From assembly GCF_031755915.1 (NCBI RefSeq), contig NC_083385.1, positions 16,327,001 through 16,391,000 of the forward strand: a DNA stretch of 64,000 bases. Direction: 5' to 3'. The stretch's first letter is position 1, and each line of letters opens with the position of its first letter. Origin of the DNA: Ziziphus jujuba. Lineage: Eukaryota > Streptophyta > Magnoliopsida > Rosales > Rhamnaceae. This document shows, piece by piece, positions 12,901 to 24,770 of the stretch. Below the pieces are notes generated by a model, which was not told the DNA's origin, ran no database searches, and worked only from the letters and a program-made list of their open reading frames with translations. The translations under genes were made by a program, and so were the position numbers.

Positions 12901-14541
12901 GATTATGACTGTGTGATTGATTATCACCCAGGCAAGGCGAATGTAGTGGCAGATGCTTTGAGTAGGAAGGCTCTTGGATCTCTTGCTCACATCTAAGCCA
13001 TCCAACTACCTCTCATGGTGGAGTTGAAGAAGATGGGGGTGTTAATGCATATGCATCCTTCAGAAGTTCTTATGGCTAGTTTTCAGGTGCGACCGGTGTT
13101 GGTGGATCGTATAGTGGAGACTCAAATGGAAGATCCTAAATTGAGAACAATTAAGAGCAAGGGACAAGAAGGTCTTGATCCGGAGTTTTCCATAAGGAAG
13201 GATGGAGCCTTCGTGTATAAAGGACGACTTTACGTTCCTGATATCCCAGAACTCAAGAAGGAGATCTTAGAAGAGGCGCATAGCTCGATGTATGCGATGC
13301 ATCCTGGAAGTACCAAAATGTACCGAACGCTTGTTAAGTATTATTGGTGGATTGGCATGAAGAGAGAAGTGGCAGATTTTGTATCAAAGTGTTTGATTTG
13401 TCAACAAGTGAAGGCAGTTAGACAGAAGGCTTCAGGGCTACTCCAACCCTTACCTATTCCCGTGTGGAAGTGGGAAGAACTCAACATGGACTTCATATTC
13501 AAGCTTCCTCCCACACCTAGAAGGTACGACAACATTTGGGTAATCATCGATCGTCTTACCAAGTCAGCACACTTTCTACCTGTAAGAGAACGCTTCTCAC
13601 CCGAGAAATTGGCCCAATTGTTTGTGCAATGTATTGTAAGTCTTCATGGAGTATCACTAGCCATCGTATCCGATCGAGATCCGCATTTTACTTCACGACT
13701 ATGGCAGAAGTTGGCTGATGCACTAGGAGCAAAACTTAACTACAGCACCGCTTTTCACCCGCAATCTGATGGACAAGCTGAGCGCACAATTCAGACATTA
13801 GAAGACATGCTAAGGTCTTGTGTTATGCAATTTCGCGATAGCTGGGATGAACAATTGCCATTGATAGAATTTATCTACAACAACAGTTATCAGGGGAGTA
13901 TTGGGATGTCCCCGTATGAAGCTTTATATTGGAGGCAGTGTCGGACACCTTTGTGTTGGAGTGAGGTAGGAGAAGAGAGACTCCTTGCAACGAATAATGC
14001 GGTTGGATCTGAGTATTTAAGGATGACCTTGGATAAGGTGAAGATCATTAAAGACCGATTGAAGGTTATCCAAGATCGACAGAAAAGTTACGTCGATGTG
14101 CGTAGGAAGGATTTGGAATTCAAAGTAGGAGATTGGGTATTTCTAAAGTTATCTCCATGGAAAGGAGTGGTACGCTTTGGTCGATGAGGTAAGTTGGGTC
14201 CTTGTTATATTGGACCTTACGAGATTACGGAGAGGATTAGCCCTGTGGCTTATAGATTGGCATTACCGGAAGAGCTAGCTCGAGTGCACAACGTGTTTCT
14301 TGTTTCGATGCTACGGAAATATATTGCAGACCCCTCACACGTACTCGAGACTCCTGATATAGAATTAAGGGAAGATCTTTCGTATGTGGAGTAACCAGTG
14401 CAGATTTTGGATCGCGAGGAGCGGGTGCTATGTAACAAGGCTATTCCTCTAGTTAAAGTTTTATGGCAGAACCATTTAGTCGAGGAAGCAACGTGGGAGC
14501 CCGAAGCGCAGATGCGTGATCAGTATCCTTATCTGTTCTAG
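9966..14541 (+). pseudogene. Gypsy gag-pol polyprotein region, inactivated
   Basis: One long frame from ATG 9966 covers gag, a zinc knuckle ([11 protein letters not shown], about 10884-10915; the usual first Cys position holds Tyr), an aspartic protease (DPGATHS, about 11187), reverse transcriptase (11800-12300, FIDD at about 12190), RNase H (about 12600-12990), integrase with an HHCC zinc-binding module (13280-13420) and a catalytic core (13490-13810), and a chromodomain-like C-terminus ending at TAG 14539-14541. The frame is broken by stops at 10302-10304, 10752-10754, 12994-12996, 14185-14187 and 14392-14394, and by a one-base frameshift in the GGG run at 12755-12757. Most stops look like transitions, as expected from decay of methylated cytosines in a silenced element (inference). 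The product would have made virus-like particles and integrated cDNA; no full protein is possible from this copy. Confidence 0.94.
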
Positions 14542-14574
14542 TGACATGTAAAATTTCGAGGACGAAATTCTTAT

Positions 14575-14587
14575 AAGGGGGGAAGGT
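14575..14587 (+). other. Polypurine tract of the Gypsy element
   Basis: AAGGGGGGAAGGT directly precedes the 3' LTR, in the place and with the composition expected for the plus-strand primer. Confidence 0.85.
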
Positions 14588-17504
14588 TGTAACACCCCGT
14601 CCCACATTACATCGGAATTCGTGCATGTTGACCGAAGTTGACCGATGACCGAGTGGGTCAAAAGTTGACTTTTTGTTCTAGTTGAAATTTCTAGTTGACC
14701 ATGGTACCGTGGTGAAGTGCATGATACCCCGAGTTCGTAGACTAGTAGCACGTCGAAAACGGAGCTACGGTTTGAAAGTTATGGGCAAAACAAGTCGAGG
14801 TGCAAACTGTCCAAAAGGTGCCGAGAGTTGACTTTTTATTGTTGTGTAATTTTGTTTTGACTTTTGTATGGCTGTAAAGTACTCGTCGATACGAGTTCAT
14901 AGACTAGAGGCTCGCTTAAATTGGACATCTGGTTAAAAAGTTATAGACGTGTGAAGTTCACCGGATACCATAATATTTTATTATATCTGGCTTAAGTGCA
15001 CAGTAATGCCACGTGTCATCACCTGATTGGTCCATGTGGGTGAACAGTGTCACCCACGGTGGCTTTTATTTGGTAAAAACCCTGGGGAGGAGAGAGAAAG
15101 AGAGAGAGGAAAGAGAGAGGGAGAGAGAAACGACCGACCGTCGGAAATCGTCGAATTTTCCGGCCGATCTTTGCTACACGCGCCGATCAGACGGGAGCAC
15201 CTTCCCATTTCTGGCCGAACCCTGAAATTTCACGACCGCCGGTCGCCGAACGCACCCAGACCGAGCCAGCGAAGTTCGACAGCGATTTTTCCCCTCCACC
15301 GCCGTTGACCCATTTCCGGCCACTTTTAAGCCACACGTGCATGACCAGTCCCTCACCCGTGGCAATTTCGACCTACCCACCAAATTTCACGGCCACCGGA
15401 CCTCCGACGCGCCGGGATCGGAGCATTTTCAGGTGATGCGTCGAAAATCTTCAAACCCCGATCTCTTCGCCATCCGACCTCCGTTTGCCTCACCGCCGGT
15501 CCCGTTGGAATCCTCTCCCCTCGATCTACAAAACCCCCAAAAATCTCAGCCAACAGCCACTGCACGCGCCGCCGCCGGCGACGGTTGCCGGTGACCGCGG
15601 CGGCTTGCCGGAAGTCACTATTCCAATGAGTACCCAGTTGCACCGCTGGTCCCTGTCCACTAATTTCGACCTCCTGGATCCAAATCCGGTGTCCTTTTCC
15701 TCCAATTCGCGATGGTTTGAGAGAATTGAGGAGTCGAATTCCGAAAGCTTTTCGGCGAGATTCCGGCCACCTCGGGTCCGATCTCCAGGAAGTAAGACCG
15801 AATCCGTGATCCTCATCACTCAAGCTTCAATTCGGTATATCACTCGTAATTTTTAGTTGTCGTTTGTGTTCACTCCCCGGGTACCCATTTGGGAGTTACC
15901 CGATTAAAATATTAATATATTTGGTTGGTGTACTATGGATCTTTTAGGTGCGCGTGCGAGTAGTGGAGTTGATCCTGCGGAGGATCTTAGCTGATATACG
16001 CGCTTAAGGTGAGTGACCCACCTTTAAAAATATTTTGGGGCAATTAATTATATTTAATAGGTGTTTAATTGATATTTGAATTATGCTCATGTGGTGCAAT
16101 TTAATTATGATTTTATTGTGATTTAATTTATTTATTATGCATGAACAAGGTATAATTCAGTAATAATCATATGTGGTTTTAATATTATTTTTCGGGCACA
16201 ATTGGTTTAAATATTTTAAGGAAAATATTTGTTTAAAGTGGAAGTTTAAATTTTTATAATTATGCCCATGGTATATTGTTTGTTGAACCTCGTATTACGA
16301 GAAAAATTATTGTTTTACTGTTATCGATGTTTTCGTATCGGGTTGTTAAAGGAAAGTATGTAGGATGGTAAATGTGCAAATTGGTATATTTTCCATGATA
16401 AATTTGGAAAAGCGGTAAGGTTATAATTAATTTAATAATTATTTTAGACGCATTCATACAGTATTGGTGTTCTGGTGTATATATATGGTTAGCGCGCAAG
16501 TATTATGTCTCCAGTGAGTTACCATTGGACCGTGGGCAGGCAAGTTTGATATTGGCCACAACCGCCCCTCTCCTTGGCTGGGATGACGGTTTCAGCAGCG
16601 GTATTATCGGGACGCCGAAGTGCCGTTTGCAAGTATCTCTGTTTAATCTCCTCGCCAGTCGGTGCTTGGAACGCTGGGTATCGGAAGGCATCACCGGTAT
16701 ATGGTGTGGTGAGTCAAGTGTAAATTTTCAGATAAAATTTCAAACCCTAAAGTGTTCAAAAATTATTTATTATATGTATTTACATTTTAATTACATTTGG
16801 GGTATTTATTTATTTATTGTTTATTAAATTGTTTGATCCTTGGTTTTCGAAAAATACGAATATCGAGTTTTGTGAAATGTTTTAAAAATGAAATATTTCC
16901 AACAGAGTGATTAGTGAGAGTTTTAAGAGAAATTATTATTTTTAACTGTTATTATTTATTTACCTATTTAATTGCCTGTATTAATTAAATTCCCTTATTT
17001 GTTATATTATTATTAAAAGTGTTCAGTAGCTAGGGTCGCTCACTGAGATGATTAGCATCTTACATTTTTAAATTCCGTTCCCTTAGGTGCAAGGGGTGGT
17101 AGACGTTCTTTCAGGGCAAACCAAATCTCCGCCGCTATCGTAGTTCGAGAAGTACCTTTGTACTCGTTCAATTCAGTTGTAATATTTCTTTCATCTTTGT
17201 TATATTTTCTATTGAATAGCACTTCATGAAGCTCTGTATACTATTTTGGACACTTATGTTTTATCTGTGCACTGGATTACTGTTATTCTTGTGAAGCGCT
17301 GTAAGATTATGGAATCAATTTGTAGTATTGTGGGAGGAATAAGGGGATGAATATAGAAGTGTGTTTTCAGTGTAGGTAATTTGTGGTAAATCCTACCCTT
17401 AGGGGAGGTGCTGCCGGATTTTTCTGTTGGAAGGTTCGGTGGTATTTCCCTGGGATCAGGACTTGTCTAGGGTTCCGGGGAGGAATTCTGGACGGGTCCT
17501 GACA
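14588..17504 (+). repeat. 3' LTR of the Gypsy element (2,917 bp)
   Basis: Same start and end as the 5' LTR, with the same block structure. It is followed by CCCAC, the second half of the target-site duplication, after which the hAT transposase sequence resumes. Confidence 0.95.
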
Positions 17505-19051
17505 CCCACCACACAATAGTGCTTTACTATCTAATAAAATTAGTTCATTGTTAACTGACTGGGGAATTGAGAAGAAAATATTTTCTATCATATTGGACAA
17601 TGCTTCTGTTAATGAAGCTTTGTTGAGATTTTGAAAAATCAGTTGAACTTCAGAGGTGTACTTTTGATGAGTGGTCAATTCTTTTATGTTCGTTGTTGTG
17701 CTCGTATTTTTAATTTGATAGTCCAAGATGAACTTAAGGAGATTGATGATTTAGTTTCAAAAATTAGAGAATGTATCAAATATATTAAAGGTTTTTCTAG
17801 TAGGAAACATAAATTTTATAATTGTATTGCACAAGTAGGGATGATAGGTACTAAAAAAGGCTTGAAACAAGATGTGCCAACTAGATGGAACTCCACCCAT
17901 ATCATGCTTGAGAGTGCTATTTTCTATTATCGTACAGTAATCAATTTAGGATTGTCTGATTCGAATTTCAATTGTTGTCCATCTCCAGAAGAGTGGGATA
18001 AAATATAAAAAAAATTCTAAGTTTTTGGGGCATTTTTATGAAGTTACTTGTTTATTTTCTAGAACAAAATATCCCACATCAAATTTATTTTTCCCCGAAG
18101 TGTTCATAATACAACACAACATCAAATTAGCCATGAAAGGAAGTGATAGCTTTTTGAAAAAAGATGGGAACTTGTATGAACTTGAAGTTTGAAAAATATT
18201 GGTCAGAATATAGCTTGATTCTTGCAATTGCTATTATCTTAGATCCTTGGTACAAAATTCATTTGGTTGACTGAGCTTATACAAAGCCTTATGGTGAGAA
18301 TTGTTTTGAGTTTCAGCATGTCAGTTGCACATTAATTTCTCTAGTTGATGTGTATATGAATAGTTTATCTCATGTTCTCAATACAAGTACTGCATTAAAT
18401 GAGACTTCTAAGCAGATGGACAGCGAAGACCTTATTTTTTAGGTAAATTTTGATTTTATTTTATTTATTAAATAAAAGTTAAAATTTTTAAATTTTTATA
18501 CATTCATTAAACATATTAATTATAGTATATTGTATCATGTAGGATTTTGATATTTCTTACAAGGATGGTACTTCTTCAAGTAAAAAAACTGAACTTGATA
18601 AATATTTTGATAAAGAAATGCTAGACAGAAAACAAGATTTAGATGTTCTTAGTTGGAGGAAAGTGGAGCAATTTTGCTATCCAATATTTTTTTTATTTGG
18701 CCCGTGATGTATTAGACATACCAATTTCAACAGTTGCCTCCGAATCTGCATTTAGTATTGGTGGTAGAGTGTTGGATCAATATCGCAGTTCATTAACACC
18801 TGAAAACGTGCAAGCTTTGTTGTGTACTCATGATTGGCTTTTTGGAAAATGAGGTAAAATAATCATACATTTATATTTTAAAATATGTCTTACTATTATA
18901 CACCATTGGATATACAGCAACCTTTTTTTTTTTTGTTTTTTGTTTTTTGGCTATTTGTCTAGTTCAAGATGTAGAAGATTCACCCTTTGAAGAGTTGACA
19001 GAAAATGTATTCAATTTGAATATTGAAGAATCTAAGTCCAAACAAAGCTGA
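17505..19051 (+). pseudogene. hAT transposase, core and C-terminal dimerisation domain, broken
   Basis: Transposase similarity resumes at the LTR element's right edge in the frame that was cut at 6906: LTDWGIEKK and SIILDNASVN are typical hAT core motifs. A frameshift near 17628 leads into an open stretch (17631-18008) with the NLIVQDELKEID, QDVPTRWNSTH and MLESAIFYY motifs. Further frameshifts and stops follow. A probable intron lies at about 18443-18540. The C-terminal hAT dimerisation signature ([19 protein letters not shown], then [14 protein letters not shown]) is at about 18690-18840. A last exon after 18960 ends at TGA 19049-19051. Dead copy; homology clear. Confidence 0.88.
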
Positions 19052-19078
19052 AATAGAGTTTGCATTGATGCTTGAAAA

Positions 19079-19089
19079 GTAGAAATATA

Positions 19090-19126
<37 letters not shown>
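19079..19126. repeat. (TA)n followed by a T run
   Basis: A (TA)n tract of about 22 bases runs straight into about 17 T residues, in the 3' non-coding end of the hAT element. Confidence 0.8.
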
Positions 19127-20576
19127 TTAGGGAATTATGAGCTTCATATGTTATTGCATGGAAGTGGTGGAAAGATACAACTTTATAAAAATTTCAACAA
19201 TGATATATTGTTGTAGATTTAATATTTTCTAATGGTTATGTTGGATTTTTAATGTTAATTTGGTTTGTAATTTTTGAATATTTTAAACGAATAATATATA
19301 TTTCTTAACTACGATGAATGTTTAATATGAGTTTGATTTATAATATTTTTAATTGATAATTATTAATGCACTTGGAATTTTAGTATGTGAATGCTTTTCT
19401 TTTTATTTCTGTTCTTTTCGTTTTTTTTTTTTTTTTAATTTTTTGGAGATGTTTAGCTTCTTAACAAACATGTTCATTTGATTTTTTTTTTTTAAATAAA
19501 AAAAGGGTTTATTTTATTATTTTGGTATCTAATTAAAATTTGATGTTTATGCTTAATGGATTAACGGATTTGGTGATGAAATATGTGAAAATTTAATAAA
19601 TAGATTCGGGTTTATATATCTCAACACGAAATTTTAATGGGTCATATTCGGATAAAAAAAAAAAATTAATACGAATACGATATAATACGATACGAATACG
19701 GTCAAATACGATACATTGTCAGACCTATCTAGTTTACTTTGTTGCTTTGTTTACTTATATGCTGTAGTGATTTAGAAAACAATGGAAGTACATTTTTTTT
19801 TTTTTAATTTAAGATTGATTCATTGGACGTTAATCAAAAGAAAATTATTGATTTTATTCCTTATACTTTCTGTATTTTGTGATCCGTTCGGCTTTAAAAA
19901 TGGGCCTTTATTGGGCAAAACTAATTGGGCCATTTGACTGACAAAGAATGCCAGGAATCATCATCTTTATGGATGTAAAATGTGGCCCAATGCCTAATCC
20001 AAATCAATTTTTCAAATTTCAATTCATTTTGTAAAATAAAATCCTCTATGGGAAATGCAATACAGTTAAGCCATGATCAAACCATCGAGATGTAGTGTTG
20101 TCCAAAAAATGAAAAATATATATCCACACGTAGTGCTATGATAGGGCTTTGATAAATTTATTATAAACAAAAGTCCTGCCAAGACATTCTCTCTCTGTGT
20201 CTATTCCAACTGGTACCCAAAAAAAACATCCTCGAATATAAATGTCAGTATATGTCCTGATTTGAAACATTAAAAAGGCTCTCACTGCTAAATGCCCAAA
20301 CGTTGGGCCACAAGTCCCCTAAGACCCTTTTATAAGGTTCAAAGCAAAAGCCACCACCCACATGAAAGTGTCAAATTTTGAAGCTTCATTTCCTCATACT
20401 CATCATTACCCTGCTATTTTCTCCTTTTTCTTCCTTTTGCTTTTGATCACTATCCACTTCCTCTTTTGACCTTCAAATTTGGATTTTTTTAGTTTTCTAT
20501 TGTTTTAAACTTTGCTTTAGAAGATCCCTCAGTTGCTTTTCCACTTGTTTTTGCTCGCCATTGGATTCTTTTTCAC

Positions 20577-20696
20577 ATGAAATTTTGGATGGCCTTCATT
20601 TTTTTTTTCTTTTGCCTCTTTTCCAAAGTTGTACTCAATTGCCAAACAAATTTTCTTTTCTATCTGGTGGGATCCCACCGCTCGTGGCTAAGTTAA
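20577..20696 (+). other. Possible small secreted-peptide ORF (39 aa), unproven
   Basis: A 39-codon frame starts ATG at 20577 with a hydrophobic, signal-peptide-like N-terminus (MKFWMAFIFFFFFCLF). It lies about 250 bp downstream of a TATA-like CTTTTATAAGG (about 20323) and a pyrimidine-rich leader, which is the look of a plant promoter and 5' UTR. The Phe run comes from a T tract, so it may be chance. No partner exon was recognised. Low confidence as a gene. Confidence 0.2.
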
Positions 20697-21943
20697 TCCA
20701 GATAATATCATAATTAGATAAGTTACAAAACTATTGTTTTCTCAAACCATAATTTTAAAATTTCGATTAACCAGATTAATGGGTTTTGCTAACTCACTAT
20801 GCTAAAGCAACTATAATTATTAGTACATTTTGTCTTTTTTCTGATGAATTATTTGTATGCTTTGTCAATTAATAGGATAGGGGAAAAAAATTTGCAGCTT
20901 TTTCTCTTTTATTCTTTTCGTTTTTGGGAAGGTTAGGCAGATAATCTATGTTCTGTTTGACTTTACCATTTTCATACAAGTCTGTGTTTATGAACATTTA
21001 TATTCCTTTCACTTTGTTTACCAAATATATATATATATATATATATATATACTCCGTTCACTTTTGTGATTTTCTAATGAGTAATATTTGACTATAAGGA
21101 ATATTTTTCAGTCTTTTCTTTTTGTTGGTAATAGAAATAGTTTTCAACCTTTTGTTATGCTTTTCAAATTAAAGTATATTTCAAGTCTTACTTGTCTTTG
21201 CATTCAATATTAACTTCCACATTTACCACAGTAGCAATGGTACTCTCATTGTCTCAAACCATCAATAATACTCTGTAAATTGTGATTAATTAAATAAGTC
21301 TTCCTTCCTTTTGAAGTAGGTTTGTCGATCCTCACTGGTGACTTCAAAAACAAATTTTAAACGGGATTGACATTATTAGGGGGCTAAGTATCTTTTTATT
21401 ATTATTACACTATGTTTTGGTAATAAAGAACTAATTTTCATATCCTTGGATGAAACATGAAAATCAACATAAAAATAAATGATTAAATTTGTTACGATAA
21501 TTTGGCTACCCGGAGGAAATATTTGTTAGACTTATCGTATATCCCCATAATAAATCGAATCCCCATAATAAATAGAATCCCCTTTCAAATGAATTGTACT
21601 GCAAAAATGATGTTCATTTCTTCAATTTGAAGTATACTCTTAACAGGCAATTCTCCTTTTTTTTTTTCTTTTTTTTTCTTTTTCGTCCCATTGTAGGAAT
21701 TGTGATATCACTTACAACGATTATTATTATTATTATTATTATGTCGAAGACTCTTTTTCTTTGTAATTACTCTTTCATTAGAATATGAGAATTTAGATTC
21801 ATGATATCATTGTTTAAAAATACTTATCAAAAAAATAAAAATACTTCAACAAATGGAATATGTGCACCTTGGTTTTTTTTTTTTTTTTTTTTTTCATAGG
21901 TGCGTGGATTCATATATAGATCTCACATCCTATGTAAGAAATA

Positions 21944-21976
<33 letters not shown>

Positions 21977-22876
21977 TCTAAGCTTCTATAATAAATTGAA
22001 AAAAAAAAAAAATCACTGTTCGGCTTTGGCAGTGGGCTATTCAGGATGAGACATAAAAAGTAGAAGAATGGGGATATGTTGAAAGGTATATATAATTAAA
22101 ACACAACACTACCTTCTTCTTTTTTTATTTGAAAATCAACAATATTACTTTAGCCATCTGATCTGAACAATCTTTTTCTTTTCTTTTCTTTTTGCTGCGA
22201 AGCCATCTGAGCCATCTCATGACGGATAAATTTTGATTCATTTGTTCCCATTAACAAAGTATGTTTTCCTTTTAGAGTAAAATTCTTTTCTTTGTTTAAA
22301 GATTCCGTTCATGAACCAAAAACTGTATTTTATCATAATTATTTTAATCAAATATCCTTGTTAATTATATTTCTATCTTTTATAAAATAAAAAAAAAGGT
22401 TTATATATATATATTTATATATCTATATATTTCTATAACTCTAATATATCCATTAAAAATTAAACTATAAATTAAATACACAACAAAACAAAAAATAAAA
22501 TATATACATACATATATATATATATAGAAACGTTTTTTTTTTTTTTTTTTTTGGGATTACAATAAATTTAAATTCAAAATCTGAATTTGTCCAAAAGACA
22601 ATCTAAAATTAATAAACAAGACTCAAAGCCATGATATCAAAAGGTGATATTAAAAAGTGTAGACAACCGTTGTATAGTAATATAGTACAACAGATCATTT
22701 ATAAATGGACATTCAATAAGTATTTTATAAAACTTATATATTTTATTTTATGATATTACATATGATTATAAATATAATAAATGAAAATGATAAAGGATAA
22801 GGTGGTACCACCATTATATGTAAGTTTTTCTTGTAAATATAAGGGATAAAGCCATATATAAATGAATGATTGTATT

Positions 22877-22968
22877 TGATGCAAGCTAGGGAAAAGTCTC
22901 AACTACATTTCCTTCCTCTGATTCTATTTGATACAAGCTAGGGGAAAGTCTCAACCACATTTCCTTCC
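22877..22968. repeat. Tandem duplication, ~51-bp period
   Basis: TTTGAT(G/A)CAAGCTAGGG and the following AAAGTCTCAAC(T/C)ACATTTCC occur twice, 51 bp apart, with about five mismatches. Non-coding as far as I can see. Confidence 0.8.
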
Positions 22969-23778
22969 TCGTTTGTGACCATAAATTTCCCAATTAGTGC
23001 TTATAATTGAGAGGCTTGCCCTAGTTTTGGCTGGTTTGCTTGACAAGAGATGTCCCATAGAAAAGGATACATCATTAATAAGTGGGGAAAACTTGCTACC
23101 TAATAAAGCAAAAGAAAATGACTTCCATTGAAGATTGTAAAAGTGCATAAAGCCATGCAAATAAAAGACCAAGGAACCTTATCTTTATGCTTTCAAATTA
23201 GTGTAAAATAATATATATATATATATATATATATGCTTATATTGCATTGCAAGATAACCCAATTCACATAAATTACCAATCCAACTACTCCCTCTTAATA
23301 TATAAATTAATCAATCCTCCCAAGGAATTTTATTGTTGCGTGCGATGGGAGTTTTTGGTGCTCACCCCAATAAATCGACATTTTTGGTGAATAAGATTGC
23401 CATTAAGCACGAAGCCCAATAAATGGACATGATCCAAAGACGTCTCTCATTTATTTATTTTTTTCTTTTTCTTTTTGTTGTTTTGAATGATTTTGACTAT
23501 TCTATAATGCTATAATATTATAAAAATAATATATATTAAAAATAAAAGAATATTAACAAATATACATATAGTAGTTGGAATTACTCTAAATCCACCATTG
23601 TTTTTTAAAGTCTTCACCTTAGGAAGAAGGACAATCCTGCAAGAAATTAAAAAGGTATAAAATATTTAATATTGCAAAAGTGTTGTTAAATCAATAACAT
23701 TTTTCTTTAACTCCGATTAGTGGATATAGATTAATAATATTAATATATATTATTTTTATTTTAAAAAAATTGAATATA

Positions 23779-24165
23779 GGGTTAATTGCATTCTAGATCT
23801 AGTATTTTGGTCAAATTGCACACTGAAACTCTCAAATTTTAAACATTTTATATTGGATCCTTAATTTACAATTTATTTCATGTTAATTCAATTTCTAAAT
23901 TTATTCATAAATTGACTAACAAAAATTTTAAAAATTAAAAAAAAAAACTATTTTCCATTGGTCAATTAATAAATCTTTTCCCATTTGTTTGCAAATGGAG
24001 AAAAATTAGTTAATTTTTTTTAACTTATAACTCTCTATAATCAATTTGAAATTATAATAATGTGAAATAAATTATAAATTAAAGGCATAATATGAAACAT
24101 TTTAAATTTGAAAGTGCGAAATACACGTGCATGCGCACAGTTAGATAATATGGATAATTAAAATT
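23779..24165. mobile_element. Probable MITE (long inverted-repeat arms)
   Basis: An arm at about 23830-23894 (CTCTCAAATTTTAAAC ... ATTTATTTCATG) recurs in inverted orientation at about 24042-24114, with an AT-rich spacer of about 150 bp. The outer left end, GGGTTAATTGCATTCTAG, resembles a common plant MITE end of the type seen in Mutator-like non-autonomous elements. No clean target-site duplication was identified, so exact ends and superfamily are uncertain. Confidence 0.5.
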
Positions 24166-24199
24166 TTATAACCTTTTTTTCTTTCAAAAACCTATCTTT

Positions 24200-24302
24200 G
24201 CTCTGAAAAACAAAGTAAGATTCATCTATTCTGCAAGTGGTTCGTTTTTGAATTTGCACTACCAAAGTGGGATTCATCTATTCTGCAAGTAGTTCATTTT
24301 TT
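24200..24302. repeat. Tandem duplication, ~60-bp period
   Basis: GATTCATCTATTCTGCAAGT plus (G/A)GTTC(G/A)TTTTT appears twice, at about 24221 and 24271, as two close copies in an otherwise unremarkable AT-rich stretch. Confidence 0.75.
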
Positions 24303-24339
24303 AATCAATCTTGCCCATCAGAGCATTCTTGAAATTAAT

Positions 24340-24770
24340 GGCTTCCTAAGCTTGTGAACATGAACTCTGCATCATAACCCCACTTAGAATATTCTTCGAC
24401 TGCATTTTATTCATAGAAAGTCTCTTTTTAGGTCCCAGTCTAGGCCTTTTCTTAGCCATGTAATTTGGAAAATTAGCATAACCATTAATGAAGTTATTTA
24501 GCGTAACCATTAAAGAAGTTATTCCACAAACACTCTTTGCGGGGGTCACCAGCGCATTTAGACTCGCCACTTGAGTTCATGAAACGCGTTGTGCTATACG
24601 TGATAGAAAACTTATATTCATCGTCAATCACTCCCCAATCAAAGTCCTAAAAGTTCTGACAATTGGGAATTGATATTCACAAGGGGATTCAGCATGGAAG
24701 CAGGGAAGATATTGCTTAATAATTTGGGTCATCACCAAAATCAGAAATGAAAGTGTTTGTTCTTCAAGAC
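24340..24770 (-). pseudogene. Possible gene relic, unidentified
   Basis: This stretch is less AT-rich than its surroundings. On the minus strand it holds 24346-24570, a 74-codon frame with a basic segment (MAKKRPRLGPKKRLSMNK), and, upstream in another frame, a coding-like stretch (VIDDEYKFSITYSTTRFMN followed by a Cys-containing segment). I do not recognise the family. The mixed frames and stops suggest a decayed exon set, but it may be chance. Confidence 0.25.

Larger units (their letters stand above)
6907..17504 (+). mobile_element. Complete Ty3/Gypsy chromovirus-type LTR retrotransposon (Tekay/Del-like), defective
   Basis: This is a 10,598-bp element with two long terminal repeats (6907-9822 and 14588-17504), each TG...CA, flanked by a 5-bp target-site duplication CCCAC (6902-6906 and 17505-17509). 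Inside are a primer-binding site for initiator tRNA-Met, a gag-pol region in the order protease, reverse transcriptase, RNase H, integrase, a C-terminal chromodomain-like segment, and a polypurine tract. That order is Ty3/Gypsy. Very long LTRs plus the chromodomain-like tail suggest the Tekay/Del clade (inference). Premature stops and a frameshift make it non-autonomous. It sits inside the transposase gene of the hAT element, so it is the younger of the two. A solo LTR of the same family lies at 52435-55936 on the other strand. Confidence 0.96.
4968..19727 (+). mobile_element. Decayed hAT-superfamily DNA transposon, split by a nested LTR retrotransposon
   Basis: The ends are imperfect inverted repeats: TAGGTGCCTGGCAA at 4968 and, read from the other side, TAGGTCTGACAATG ending at 19727. 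Both ends carry subterminal motifs of the ACCCATTAACACG / AACGGATT type. The interior codes for a hAT transposase in pieces (BED zinc finger near 6330-6500, core near 17505-18440, dimerisation domain near 18640-18852). Without the nested 10.6-kb LTR element the transposon would be about 4.2 kb, a normal size for an autonomous hAT. I could not find a matching 8-bp target-site duplication, so the boundaries are tentative; the internal assignment is solid. Confidence 0.7.
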
